A DNA stretch of 53,217 nt from Firmicutes bacterium UBA4795 (GCA_002402825.1 DHGP01000007.1:610-53826), one strand, 5' to 3'; counted from the first letter of the stretch, positions 34,021-43,049 are shown. Numbers and translations are program-made. The notes: generated from the sequence alone by a model not told the origin.

Positions 34021-35967
34021 ATGACTTTAACGGAAAAGCTAAAATTTTTACCGGACAGGCCTGGCGTGTATATCTTTCGTGAGGCGGCAGGAGAAATTAT
34101 TTACGTGGGTAAGGCCGTGTCTTTAAAGAAACGAGTTCGTCAATACTTTCAAAAGGATAACCTGATCTTGTCTAAGGCAAAGTACCTTATAGAGCGGGTG
34201 GCTAACTTGGAATATATTGTTACCGATAATGAGGTTGAAGCCTTGATTTTAGAGGGTAACCTGATTAAAAAACACCGCCCGCGGTACAACGTTAACCTTA
34301 AAGACGATAAAAGTTATCCTTACTTAAAAATAACCACTCCGGAAGATTTCCCGCGGGTATTTATAACCCGTCGTCCGGCAGCCGACGGCGCGCGTTATTT
34401 TGGTCCATACACCCAGGTAGAGGCGGTTCGGGAAACATTAAGTTTGCTGCGTCGCTTATTTCCCTTTCGTACCTGTCAAAAGAAAATTAATTCTTTCACC
34501 ACGGTAAAAAAAGGTTCAGACAATATTATCCGTCCATGTTTAAATTATCATATTAAGCGTTGTTCTGCCCCGTGCTGCGGTAAAATCAGCCGGGAAGACT
34601 ACCAGGGGTTAATTAAAGAAATATGCCTATTTTTGGAGGGCCGCCAGGAAGATTTACGACGGGCTTTAAAAAAGCAAATGGAGGCCGCGGCCGCCAGGTT
34701 AGAATTTGAAAAAGCAGCAGTTTTGCGCGACAAGCTTCAGGCTATCCAACAGGTTATGACAAAACAAAAAGTTGCCTCCTTTTCTCCCCAAGACCAGGAC
34801 GTAATTGCCCTGGGTACAGCTGGAGAACAGGCTTGCGTAACCATGTTTTTTATTCGGGCAGGAAAGCTAATAGGCCGGGAGCATTTCTTTCTTAAAAATA
34901 CGGCCGGTACAAATGAAGCCGAAATTATTACTGCCGTATTAAAACAGTATTATCACCAGGCCAGCTTTATTCCCGGCACAATTTTGCTTTCGGCGGTTGA
35001 GAAAGAGGAATTACCCGGGATTACCGCCTGGCTTTCTCAGTTAAAAGGGCAGGTTGTTTCCCTGCAAGTGCCCAGGCGAGGCGAAAAGAAAAAAATAGTT
35101 GACCTGGCCAGTGAAAATGCCCTTTTAGCGCTAGGAGAAAATACGGGTGCAAAAGCCAAGTTAGAAAAAGATAAGCTGCTGAAGGTAGGCGGTGAGCTTG
35201 TGCGTTTACTGGGCTTGGCTAAAGTACCGGTGCGGGTTGAATGTTTTGATGTTTCTAATATTCAAGGTTATGACGCGGTAGCTTCAATGGTAGTTTTCGA
35301 GGAAGGGCACCCTCGGCCTGACTTATACCGCCGTTTCCGGATTAAAACAGTAGCCGGGGCAGATGACTATGCCTGCCTGCGAGAAGTGATAAAACGCCGT
35401 TTAAAGAGGGCCCAGGATGCTTCTCGGAGTTCGAAATTAGAAATTAGCAGTTCGAATCGAATCTCGAATCTCGAACCTCGAACCTCGAACCTCGAAAAGC
35501 CTAAGGGCAATAAACAAGCAGCATTTACCTGTTTGCCTGACCTTATTATTGTAGACGGAGGAAAAGGACAGTTGACAGCCGCAAAACAAGCGGCGCAGGA
35601 GTGCGGCCTGGTAAATCTTCCTGTTTTTGCTTTAGCCAAAAAAGAAGAGCATCTTTACGCGGCCGGCCGGCAGGAACCGCTTGAACTGCCCCGTAATTCC
35701 CCTGCTTTTTACTTCCTTTTACATTTACGTGACGAGGCCCACCGTTTTGCTATTTCTTACCACCGTCAATTGCGTAATAAAAACAGCCTGCGTTCCCTTT
35801 TAGATGAAATTGAAGGGGTTGGGACAGTGCGGCGAAAAGTGCTGCTGAAATATTTTTCTTCCTTGGCCGCCTCAAGCCAAGTTAGCGTAGAGGAACTAGC
35901 GGCCTTGCCGGGAATGAACCGGACGGTGGCCGAAAATGTAATAAGAGAAATGGGAAATAAAGAATGA
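34021..35967 (+). CDS. uvrC: excinuclease ABC subunit C, with in-frame repeat insertion
   Basis: UvrC makes the dual incisions in nucleotide excision repair. Start ATG 34021 (MTLTEKLKFLPDRPGVYIF) follows GGTGAG. Domains: GIY-YIG nuclease (residues 10-90, with RPGVYIF, GEIIYVGKAVSLKKRV), a cysteine region, the UVR motif LEFEKAAVLRDKLQAIQQV, the RNase H-like endonuclease domain with ECFDVSNIQG and LIIVDGGKGQL, and C-terminal HhH repeats (LLDEIEGVGTVRRKVLL, LAALPGMNRTVAENV). Between residues about 465 and 503, where relatives have a short linker, lies a segment rich in Ser/Asn/Leu/Glu/Arg encoded by tandem TCGAA repeats. The frame stays open. Its stop overlaps the next gene by four bases. Confidence 0.96.
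   Translation: MTLTEKLKFLPDRPGVYIFREAAGEIIYVGKAVSLKKRVRQYFQKDNLILSKAKYLIERVANLEYIVTDNEVEALILEGNLIKKHRPRYNVNLKDDKSYPYLKITTPEDFPRVFITRRPAADGARYFGPYTQVEAVRETLSLLRRLFPFRTCQKKINSFTTVKKGSDNIIRPCLNYHIKRCSAPCCGKISREDYQGLIKEICLFLEGRQEDLRRALKKQMEAAAARLEFEKAAVLRDKLQAIQQVMTKQKVASFSPQDQDVIALGTAGEQACVTMFFIRAGKLIGREHFFLKNTAGTNEAEIITAVLKQYYHQASFIPGTILLSAVEKEELPGITAWLSQLKGQVVSLQVPRRGEKKKIVDLASENALLALGENTGAKAKLEKDKLLKVGGELVRLLGLAKVPVRVECFDVSNIQGYDAVASMVVFEEGHPRPDLYRRFRIKTVAGADDYACLREVIKRRLKRAQDASRSSKLEISSSNRISNLEPRTSNLEKPKGNKQAAFTCLPDLIIVDGGKGQLTAAKQAAQECGLVNLPVFALAKKEEHLYAAGRQEPLELPRNSPAFYFLLHLRDEAHRFAISYHRQLRNKNSLRSLLDEIEGVGTVRRKVLLKYFSSLAASSQVSVEELAALPGMNRTVAENVIREMGNKE
35430..35497. repeat. tandem TCGAA-type repeat array inside uvrC
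   Basis: A run of units such as TTCGAAATTAG, ATTAGCAG and then CTCGAAC repeated (TCGAACC about three times at the end) spans these bases. The array is in frame with uvrC and encodes a hydrophilic linker. Confidence 0.85.
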
Positions 35968-36950
35968 CTAAAAATTTAGTAATTGGCATAGACTTAGGTG
36001 GGACTAAGATTTATACGGCTTTAGCGAACCTGAAAGGAGAAATCATTGCTGAAGTAAAGGTTCCTACGCAATCTGCCCTGGGTGTGACCGGAGTACGGCA
36101 AAACATTGTCCGGACGGTAGAGCACCTTACAGCTCAAGCTGGTTTAAAGGGTCAGGTTCGGGCGGTCGGAATAGGGGTCCCCGGTCCTTTAGACGTAAAA
36201 GAGGGCGTAGTTTACCAGGCTCCCAACCTGGGTTGGCGAAAAGTGCCGTTAAAACAATTACTGGAAGAATCCTTAAAGTTACCCGTATATTTAGAAAACG
36301 ACGCTAATTTAGCCGCTATTGGGGAGCACCTTAAAGGGGCGGGGGTAGGCGTCAAGAATTTAATTTACGTAGCCGTGGGCACGGGAATTGGTGGAGGGCT
36401 AATCTTAAACGGACAAATATATCACGGGGCTGGTTTTGGGGCGGGTGAACTGGGGCATATGACTATTGAGCCAGAAGGACGCACGTGTAACTGCGGAAAC
36501 AAAGGTTGTTTAGAAACGCTTGCTTCCGGAAGCGCCATGGTCCAAAAAGCCCTGGACTTAGTTAAAAATGGCCAGGGACAAAATTTATTGGCTGCGACCA
36601 AAGGAGAGCCGCAAAAGATTAGCCCTTATTTAATCGCTCAGCTTGCCGCGGCCAGGGATAAAGAGGCTCTTTCTATTCTTAAGGCCGCAGGGACTGCTTT
36701 AGGAATTGGCCTGGCCAACGTAATTAATTTGCTTAATCCTTCCCTGGTAATATTGGGCGGAGGAGCTTTAAAAGTGGGGTTGCCCTATTGGGAGGCCATG
36801 GAAAAAGAGGTCTCGCGCCGTACCATGCAGGCTGCCTGGCAGCAGGTTCGTCTTGTGCCTGCGGGATTGGGTGACCGTTCAGGCTTGTATGGGGCGATTG
36901 CTTTAGCCTGCCAATATGAGACGTCAGACGTCTGTCGTCAGACATTTTGA
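35964..36950 (+). CDS. ROK-family sugar kinase (glucokinase)
   Basis: Phosphorylates glucose or a related sugar with ATP. The 328-residue protein begins NLVIGIDLGGTKIYTALANL (phosphate-1 motif), then GIGVPGPLD, NDANLAAIGEH (catalytic Asp), VGTGIGGGLILNGQIYHGAGFGAGELGHMTIEPEG, the ROK zinc motif CNCGNKGCLET, and ILGGGALKVG. Start ATG 35964 overlaps the uvrC stop. The last residues ETSDVCRQTF are encoded by a GTCAGACGTC-type repeat (36920-36944), not by a conserved end. It lies in a cluster with a debranching enzyme and PGI/PMI, so it probably feeds glucose from storage or exogenous glucan into glycolysis. Confidence 0.93.
   Translation: MTKNLVIGIDLGGTKIYTALANLKGEIIAEVKVPTQSALGVTGVRQNIVRTVEHLTAQAGLKGQVRAVGIGVPGPLDVKEGVVYQAPNLGWRKVPLKQLLEESLKLPVYLENDANLAAIGEHLKGAGVGVKNLIYVAVGTGIGGGLILNGQIYHGAGFGAGELGHMTIEPEGRTCNCGNKGCLETLASGSAMVQKALDLVKNGQGQNLLAATKGEPQKISPYLIAQLAAARDKEALSILKAAGTALGIGLANVINLLNPSLVILGGGALKVGLPYWEAMEKEVSRRTMQAAWQQVRLVPAGLGDRSGLYGAIALACQYETSDVCRQTF
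36920..36944. repeat. GACGTCAGACGTC-type repeat at the 3' end of the ROK kinase gene
   Basis: GACGTCAGACGTCTGTCGTCAGAC overlaps the last codons and nearly the stop of the kinase gene. Related fragments stand after smpB (49889-49913) and before rapZ (about 40663-40679). Confidence 0.7.
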
Positions 36951-36962
36951 GGAGGAAAGGTT

Positions 36963-38942
36963 TTGCGTTTTGGCAAAGGGGACTGGCGGAGCCTTGAACG
37001 TGGGATTGAAAAAGAGTGGCTGGTTACTAATGGTCAAGGGAGTTATGCTTCTTCGACCTTAGTAGGAGCCAATACCCGAAAGTATCATGGTTTGTTGGTG
37101 GCCGCTCTTGAGCCTCCCGGGCAAAGAAATTTATTTTTAGCCAAACTGGACGAACGCTTTGAGACAGAGGGACAAAAATATAATTTAGCCACTAACCAGA
37201 CTGTTTGGGGCGTAACCGAGTTTGGCTTTATTCACCTACAGGCGGTTGTTTTTGATTTTTTACCTACTTTTATTATTGGCTTTTCCGATGTCACCATCCA
37301 TAAAAAGGTATTTATGGTGTCCGGGGAAAATACCACGGTGGTTATATACCACATTCAAAATGGAGCGGCGCCAGCTCTTTTGCGCCTTTTTCCGCTGGTA
37401 AACTGCCGTGACTTTCACGGGATTGTCCGGCAAGGGCAGGTATATTTTCAGCAAACTAAAATTCCTTATGGAACAATAATTAAAACGGCACCTGAAAAAC
37501 CGGTTTTACATATGGTTTGCAGTGACGGGGAGTACCAGGAAAAGGAAGACTGGTTTTTAAAAATGTTTTACCGTGAAGAAGAGGAGCGCGGCTTTAAAGC
37601 TGTTGAGGATCATTATATGCCGGGTCAGTTTTTGGTAAAGATAGCCGCCCGGGAAGAAAAAATAGTTACCTTTTTAGCTACCCTGGAGGAAGTTTATACT
37701 ATTAACGGACCGGTCCTGCTTCAGTTAGAAAATAAACGGCATCAGCAATTAATAAGTCAGGCTGGTTTTAAGGATAAATTTGCCACCTCATTGGTGTTGG
37801 CAGCCGATGCTTTTATTGTCCATCAGCGGTTTACCGGAGGAAAAAGTATTATTGCCGGTTACCCCTGGTTTAATGATTGGGGACGGGACGCCATGATTGC
37901 CCTTCCGGGTCTTACCCTGGTGACGAAGCGGTTTGCTGAGGCCAAAGAAATTTTAACCACCTTTGCCCGTCATTGTAAAAATGGTTTATTGCCCAATGTT
38001 TTTCCTGACGGGGAAAGAGAACCATGGTATAATACGGTAGATGCTTCTTTATGGTTTTTTCAAGCGGTTTACAAATATTTACAGTATACGGCAGATTATC
38101 AGTTTATCCGGGAGGAAATTTATCCTGTCCTGAAGGAAATCGTGGCCCACTATATTTGGGGCACCAATTATCATATTAAGATGGCAGCCGACGGATTAAT
38201 TGCCGCCGGCTCCCCGGAAACGCAGCTTACCTGGATGGACGCTAAAATTGATGATAGGGTTGTTACTCCCCGCTACGGTAAAGCGGTAGAAGTAAATGCT
38301 TTATGGTATAACGCCTTAAATATTTTAAAAGAATTGGCCCAACTTTACGAGGAAGAGTTTATTTATCCTGGCTTACCGGAAAAGGTAAAGGAAAGTTTTA
38401 ACCGTGAATTTTGGTTTGCCGAAGGGGGTTATCTTTACGATGTGGTTAACACGGAAGGAAAAGACGTTAGTGTGCGGCCTAACCAGGTAATCGCCTTAAG
38501 CTTACCTTATTCAATGCTTGATTTAAAGAAAGGGCAATCAATAATTAAAAAAGTATGGTCGGAACTTTATACTGCCTATGGCCTGCGAAGCCTTTCTTTT
38601 AATGATCCTGCTTACCAGGGGGTGTATAAAGGGAGCGAAAAACAGCGCGACAGTGCCTACCACCAGGGAACAGTTTGGAGTTGGCTGATAGGCCCTTTTA
38701 TAACTGCTTTTCGCAAGGTTAACCATTATTCACTTCTTAGTAAGCGCCAGGCATACGGTTTTATCCAGCCTTTTAAGGATCATTTAAGGGACCACGGGAT
38801 AGGTTATATTTCGGAAATCTTTGACGGCAACGAACCCCTTATTCCCCGGGGGTGTATTGCTCAGGCTTGGGGAGTGGCTGAAGTTTTAAGGGCTTACGTG
38901 GAGGATGTGTTGGAAATTAAGCCGGGAAAAGGTTTGGCTTAA
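36963..38942 (+). CDS. glycogen debranching enzyme, GH133 (amylo-alpha-1,6-glucosidase)
   Basis: Hydrolyses alpha-1,6 branches in glycogen-like glucans. Start TTG 36963 follows GAGGAGGAAAGG, and the N-terminus RSLERGIEKEWLVTNGQGSYASSTLVGANTRKYHGLLVA is the standard bacterial GDE N-terminal domain. The catalytic (alpha/alpha)6 barrel carries GYPWFNDWGRDAMIALPGLTL, LLPNVFPDGEREPWYNTVDASLWF, ETQLTWMDAK, GKAVEVNALWYNAL and YHQGTVWSWLIGPF, with the C-terminal FDGNEPLIPRGCIAQAWGVAE. At 659 residues it is complete. No glycogen synthase or phosphorylase is in the window. Confidence 0.93.
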   Translation: MRFGKGDWRSLERGIEKEWLVTNGQGSYASSTLVGANTRKYHGLLVAALEPPGQRNLFLAKLDERFETEGQKYNLATNQTVWGVTEFGFIHLQAVVFDFLPTFIIGFSDVTIHKKVFMVSGENTTVVIYHIQNGAAPALLRLFPLVNCRDFHGIVRQGQVYFQQTKIPYGTIIKTAPEKPVLHMVCSDGEYQEKEDWFLKMFYREEEERGFKAVEDHYMPGQFLVKIAAREEKIVTFLATLEEVYTINGPVLLQLENKRHQQLISQAGFKDKFATSLVLAADAFIVHQRFTGGKSIIAGYPWFNDWGRDAMIALPGLTLVTKRFAEAKEILTTFARHCKNGLLPNVFPDGEREPWYNTVDASLWFFQAVYKYLQYTADYQFIREEIYPVLKEIVAHYIWGTNYHIKMAADGLIAAGSPETQLTWMDAKIDDRVVTPRYGKAVEVNALWYNALNILKELAQLYEEEFIYPGLPEKVKESFNREFWFAEGGYLYDVVNTEGKDVSVRPNQVIALSLPYSMLDLKKGQSIIKKVWSELYTAYGLRSLSFNDPAYQGVYKGSEKQRDSAYHQGTVWSWLIGPFITAFRKVNHYSLLSKRQAYGFIQPFKDHLRDHGIGYISEIFDGNEPLIPRGCIAQAWGVAEVLRAYVEDVLEIKPGKGLA

Positions 38943-38984
38943 AAAATTAAAGATTAAAGAATTAAAGGAGGCGCGTTAGCCAAA

Positions 38985-39521
38985 ATGAAAATTCAAGACA
39001 CAGAAATTTCTTTAATTCAAGGAGATATTACCCAGCAAGAAACAGAGGCAATTGTAAATACGGCTAACTCCAGCTTAATGGGCGGAGGCGGGGTGGACGG
39101 AGCCATTCACCGGGCCGGTGGGCCGGCAATTTTGGAGGAGTGCAAGCACATCAAGGCCCAAAGAGGACCTTTGCCTCCTGGGCAAGCGGTTATTACCACA
39201 GGCGGGAATCTTAAGGCCAGGTATGTTATCCACACGGTAGGTCCAATTTGGCAGGGAGGGCATAAGAATGAAGCAGTTGTTTTAGCCAATGCTTACCAGG
39301 AAAGTTTAAAGCTAGCTAGAGTCAAGGGTATTAAAACAATTTCCTTTCCCTCAATCAGCACCGGAGCTTACGGTTATCCTTTGGAGGAGGCGGCCCAGGT
39401 AGCTATTGAAGCCGTGGTAAATTTTTTAAAAGAAAATCATGGTGCGTTTAAAGAAATTTGTTTTGTCCTTTTTGATCGTAAAACCTATGCCGCTTACGAG
39501 CAAGTGTTAAAGAAAATTTAG
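38985..39521 (+). CDS. macro-domain protein (ADP-ribose hydrolase type)
   Basis: A 178-residue stand-alone macro domain that binds ADP-ribose or O-acetyl-ADP-ribose and may deacetylate it. The pattern is complete: LIQGDITQQETEAIVNTANSSLMGGGGVDGAIHRAGG, CKHIKAQRGPLPPGQAVITTGGNLKARYVIHTVGP, and ISFPSISTGAYGYPLEEAAQ. It most resembles the MacroD/YmdB branch, with the conserved NAANSSL-type and GGGVDGAIH loops. Start ATG 38985 follows GGAGGCGCG. Genes on each side are sugar enzymes, and the link is unclear. Confidence 0.93.
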   Translation: MKIQDTEISLIQGDITQQETEAIVNTANSSLMGGGGVDGAIHRAGGPAILEECKHIKAQRGPLPPGQAVITTGGNLKARYVIHTVGPIWQGGHKNEAVVLANAYQESLKLARVKGIKTISFPSISTGAYGYPLEEAAQVAIEAVVNFLKENHGAFKEICFVLFDRKTYAAYEQVLKKI

Positions 39522-39542
39522 TTTAGGGAGAGGGATAAAAGA

Positions 39543-40622
39543 TTGGTAAATTTAGATGATTACCCGAGGTTAAAAGAATTAGACAGTCATAAAATGTTGG
39601 ATGCCCTGGCTAAACTGCCTGAACAATGCCAGGAGGCGCAGCAGCTAGGAAAAAGGGCGGCTCTTTCTTTAGTTTTTTCTATGAAAGAAAAAGAAATAGC
39701 TCAGGTGATGGTTACTGGTCTTGGTGGGTCTGCTATTGGGGGCGATTTATTACGCACTTATATAGCGGATAAAGCAAACATACCGGTAATGGTTAACCGG
39801 CATTATGAATTGGCACGCTTTGTTGGCGCTAAAACCCTTATTTTTGCCGTCAGCTATTCGGGCAATACAGAAGAAACTATAAGCGCCTACCGCCAGGCAA
39901 AAGCAAAAGGAGCAACCGTGGTAGCTTTAACTTCCGGGGGGGCGCTTAAAGAAATGGCCCTTCAGGATAATATCCCGGTAATTACCGTTCCTGCCGGGTT
40001 TGCTCCGCGGGCGGCGCTGGGGTACTTGTTTATTCCAATTTTAGTCGTTTTAGAACACCTGGACCTGTTAAACAGTCAAGAAACAGAAGTAAACACTTTA
40101 GCCAGCCACTTAAAAGATTTGTACAACCAGTACAGGCCGGAAGTACCCTTGGCCAAAAATTACGCCAAGCTGTTAGCCAGTCAATTATACAATCGCCTTC
40201 CGGTAATTTGGGGAAGCAGTGAGACTACTGAAGTAGCGGCCCAGCGCTGGAAAGGGCAAATAAACGAAAACGCTAAAGTCCTGGCTTATTGGAACGTATT
40301 TCCAGAACTAAACCATAATGAAATAGTTGGTTTTGAAGGACCGGCGGAACTGCTGCGGCGGCTCTACCTGGTTATTTTAAGTCACCCTCACGACCATCCT
40401 CAGGTGAAAAAAAGAATAAGCATAACCAAAGAGCTAACGGCCAGGGTGGCGGCAGGGGTAAGCGAGATTAGCGCTTCGGGGAATGCTGAGTTAGCCCGTT
40501 TGTTTTCCTTAATTTATTTAGGGGATTATACCAGTGTATACCTGGCTTTTTTATATGGGGTTGACCCGGGGCCGGTAAAAGTAATTGACCAGCTTAAAAA
40601 AGCGCTCCGGGAAGAAAAATAA
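39543..40622 (+). CDS. bifunctional phosphoglucose/phosphomannose isomerase
   Basis: A SIS-domain isomerase that interconverts glucose-6-P and fructose-6-P, and mannose-6-P. Start TTG 39543 follows GGGAGAGGG. The 359 residues show VTGLGGSAIGGDLLRTY, FAVSYSGNTEETISAYRQAK, the segment APRAALGYLF, WGSSETTEVAAQRWKGQINENAK and the catalytic HNEIVGFEGP, typical of archaeal and clostridial PGI/PMI. In this genome region it probably replaces the usual Pgi. It lies 21 bases after the macro-domain gene. Confidence 0.9.
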   Translation: MVNLDDYPRLKELDSHKMLDALAKLPEQCQEAQQLGKRAALSLVFSMKEKEIAQVMVTGLGGSAIGGDLLRTYIADKANIPVMVNRHYELARFVGAKTLIFAVSYSGNTEETISAYRQAKAKGATVVALTSGGALKEMALQDNIPVITVPAGFAPRAALGYLFIPILVVLEHLDLLNSQETEVNTLASHLKDLYNQYRPEVPLAKNYAKLLASQLYNRLPVIWGSSETTEVAAQRWKGQINENAKVLAYWNVFPELNHNEIVGFEGPAELLRRLYLVILSHPHDHPQVKKRISITKELTARVAAGVSEISASGNAELARLFSLIYLGDYTSVYLAFLYGVDPGPVKVIDQLKKALREEK

Positions 40623-40704
40623 ATTTTTAGCTTAAAATTTACCATTTTCATTTAACAATTATCCCGACGACCGACGTCTATTTTGGAGGAAGGATATTTA
40701 TTTA

Positions 40705-41580
40705 ATGTTGTCCAGGTTTGTAATTATAACCGGTCTTTCTGGGGCTGGTAAAACTCAAACTTTACGTTATTTAGAAGACTTGGGTTTTTTTTGCGTTGAC
40801 AATTTACCTCCCTTATTGATACCGGTTTTTACAGAGCTTTGTGCCCAATCCTTCCGGCCGATAGAAAAAGTGGCGGTAGTGGTGGATATACGCGGAGGCG
40901 AGTTTTTTGAGGCTTTATCTAAAGTTTTAAGGGAACTGGAGCAAAAAAATTTTCGCTACGAAATACTTTATTTGGAAGCTTCTGATAATATTTTAATCCA
41001 GCGTTATAAGGAATCCCGCCGGATCCATCCTTTAAGTAAACACGGTGAAATTTTAAAAAGCATTCAGGAAGAAAGGCTATGCTTACAAAATTTACGCGGC
41101 CGGGCCCATAAAATAATTGATACTTCAAATATCAGCACCCAATTACTTAAAAAAGAACTGGCCGGGTTATTTAGTGATAATTTAGAAGGTCCAGGTTTGC
41201 GCCTTACTATTATTTCTTTTGGTTATAAATTTGGTATTCCCTTGGATAGTGATTTAGTATTTGACGTACGTTTTCTTCCCAATCCTCATTATGAGACCGC
41301 GTTAAAACCCCTTACGGGTAAAGATGCGGCCGTGCAAGAATATATCTTTAAGTCAACCGTCAGCGACAATTTTATAGCTAAATTTTTTGATTTAATTAAT
41401 TTTCTTCTTCCCGAGTACGTTAAAGAGGGTAAAACTGCCCTGACTATCGCTATTGGCTGTACGGGTGGCCGTCACCGGTCAGTGGCGGTGGCAGAAAAAT
41501 TGGGAGAATGCCTTGAGCGCAAAAACTACCGGGTAATTTTGTGGCACCGCGACATTAAAAACAAAAATAACACAGAATAA
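40705..41580 (+). CDS. rapZ: RapZ-family nucleotide-binding protein
   Basis: RapZ/YvcJ proteins bind nucleotides and, in enterobacteria, steer small RNAs that control GlmS. The 291-residue protein has an N-terminal Walker A GLSGAGKTQTLRYLEDLGFFCVDNLPPLL, Walker B-like VVVDIRGG, and the C-terminal signature TIAIGCTGGRHRSVAVAEKL. Start ATG 40705 follows GGAGGAAGG. In most Firmicutes rapZ is followed by the gluconeogenesis factor gene yvcK and by whiA; neither follows here. Instead there is a gene relic and then the glycolytic operon. Confidence 0.93.
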   Translation: MLSRFVIITGLSGAGKTQTLRYLEDLGFFCVDNLPPLLIPVFTELCAQSFRPIEKVAVVVDIRGGEFFEALSKVLRELEQKNFRYEILYLEASDNILIQRYKESRRIHPLSKHGEILKSIQEERLCLQNLRGRAHKIIDTSNISTQLLKKELAGLFSDNLEGPGLRLTIISFGYKFGIPLDSDLVFDVRFLPNPHYETALKPLTGKDAAVQEYIFKSTVSDNFIAKFFDLINFLLPEYVKEGKTALTIAIGCTGGRHRSVAVAEKLGECLERKNYRVILWHRDIKNKNNTE

Positions 41581-41600
41581 TGATGAGGCCAATCAACAAT

Positions 41601-41738
41601 ATGGTACTTTACAGGGTAGCCTATATGGTAATTCTTGGTTTAGTTTTTTGTTTTAATAATATCCTCCCCACAAGTGGTGTTCCGCTGAGTCCTCCCCTAA
41701 AAGCCCCGGTTTTAATGTATTATAAAGTGAACCTCTAA
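41601..41738 (+). pseudogene. 5' relic of a polysaccharide deacetylase-like gene
   Basis: ATG 41601 opens 45 codons: a membrane-anchor segment (AYMVILGLVFCFNNILP) followed by PPLKAPVLMYYKVN, then a stop. Pro-Val-Leu-Met-Tyr-His-Lys-Val-Asn is the typical opening of a polysaccharide deacetylase catalytic domain; here His is Tyr. Later bases (to about 41850) hold scraps such as IRLKGNYSR in other frames, resembling the following family segment, with several stops. No complete frame exists up to the gap promoter. I infer a decayed gene; the match is by recall and short. Confidence 0.6.
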
Positions 41739-41951
41739 AGAGCATAATTTCACCGCCACTAAAAGTAATCTATTTACGCTAGAATGCATCCGCCTCAAAG
41801 GCAACTACAGCCGTTAAAATTTATCCTGCTTTTATCTAAAAGCGGCAACTTATGGCGGGTAACTAAGCGCTAAAAATTAATACGGTATTTATTATAAAAA
41901 GGATATATTAATTGTTAAAAAATTTTTATATTTTTGTAGTAATTATTTAAC
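41739..41951. other. gene-free AT-rich stretch before the gap promoter
   Basis: Beyond the deacetylase relic no open frame is seen. Sequence is increasingly AT-rich towards 41950. No CggR-type regulator gene, commonly upstream of gap in Firmicutes, is present. Confidence 0.5.
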
Positions 41952-41980
41952 TAGACAATGAATAAAATACCATATATAAT
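41952..41980 (+). promoter_or_regulatory. sigma-A promoter of the gap-pgk-tpi-eno operon
   Basis: TAGACA (41952-41957), 17-base spacer and perfect TATAAT (41975-41980) lie 38 bases upstream of the gap start. A strong ribosome binding site AAGGAAGGGGG is at about 42001-42011. Confidence 0.7.
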
Positions 41981-42017
41981 TAAATGTAGTATATTAATTT
42001 AAGGAAGGGGGATAATT

Positions 42018-43049
42018 ATGGCCGTAAAGATAGGGATTAATGGGTTTGGCCGGGTAGGAATGAATGTATTAAGGGCTGCTTTGCAGTATAATAATATTCA
42101 GGTAATGGCCATTAACCATAAGTCCCGCCGCTTGCCTGTAAATGAGAACTTTATTCCTACCTTGGCTCACGCTTTAAAGTATGATACGGTTCACGGAAAA
42201 TTAAATCAAATCGTAGAAGCAAATAAAGACGCTCTTTTACTTAACGGATGGAAGATAAAGGTGTTTTCAGAAGCAGAGCCGGCACAAATTCCGTGGGGTG
42301 ATTTAGGGGTGGAAGTGGTGGTTGAAGCTACCGGTAAGTTTAACCGGCCGGAAGATGCCGCCCGGCATTTACAAGGAGGAGCAAAGAGGATTGTTCTTAC
42401 GGCTCCGGCTAAAGGTGAGGCTTTGACCGTGGTAATGGGGGTTAATCACCACCAGTATGACCCAACTGTCCATCAGATTATTTCCAATGCTTCCTGTACT
42501 ACTAATTGTTTGGCCCCGGTGGCCAAAGTTTTGCACGAAAATTTTGGTATTGTGAAAGGTTTAATGACTACCGTACATGCATTAACCAATGACCAGCAAC
42601 TCTTAGATATGCCCCACCGTGATTTGAGGCGCGGCCGCGCGGGCATGACGAGTATTATACCTACTACTACCGGAGCGGCTAAGGCGGTAGGCATGGTTTT
42701 GCCTGAATTAAATGGCAAGTTAAATGGTTTTGCTTTTCGCGTTCCCACCCCTAATGTTAGTGTGGTTGACCTGGTGGTGCAGCTTAAAAACAAAGCCACC
42801 AAAGACGAAGTAAACGCCGCTTTTAAGGATGCCGCGGAGGGAGAACTAATAGGAATTTTAGCTTATAGTGAATTACCCATGGTATCTAGCGACTACAACG
42901 GTGACCCCCACTCGGCCATTGTTGACGGGCTGTCTACCATAGTGGTGGCTGAGGATATGGTTAAAGTGGTGGCTTGGTACGACAATGAATGGGCTTATTC
43001 TTTGCGGGTACTGGACTTCATCTTGTACATGGCTAAAAAAGGAATATAA
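42018..43049 (+). CDS. gap: glyceraldehyde-3-phosphate dehydrogenase, type I
   Basis: Oxidises glyceraldehyde-3-P to 1,3-bisphosphoglycerate. The 343-residue protein has the Rossmann start IGINGFGRVGMNVLRAAL, the active cysteine in SNASCTTNCLAP, and TTVHALTNDQQLLDMPHRDLRRGRA, VVEATGKF and YDNEWAYSLRV. After the second beta-strand the usual Asn-Asp (NAD+ specificity) is replaced by INHKSRRLPVNENFIPTLAH, with about nine extra residues rich in basic side chains; this pattern suggests NADP+ acceptance. The TNDQ...PHRDLRR region resembles GapB enzymes. First gene of the glycolytic operon. Confidence 0.95.
   Translation: MAVKIGINGFGRVGMNVLRAALQYNNIQVMAINHKSRRLPVNENFIPTLAHALKYDTVHGKLNQIVEANKDALLLNGWKIKVFSEAEPAQIPWGDLGVEVVVEATGKFNRPEDAARHLQGGAKRIVLTAPAKGEALTVVMGVNHHQYDPTVHQIISNASCTTNCLAPVAKVLHENFGIVKGLMTTVHALTNDQQLLDMPHRDLRRGRAGMTSIIPTTTGAAKAVGMVLPELNGKLNGFAFRVPTPNVSVVDLVVQLKNKATKDEVNAAFKDAAEGELIGILAYSELPMVSSDYNGDPHSAIVDGLSTIVVAEDMVKVVAWYDNEWAYSLRVLDFILYMAKKGI

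Noticed and set aside
35430..35497. CRISPR-like array
   Set aside because: Units are 7-11 bases, directly tandem without spacers, and lie in frame inside uvrC.
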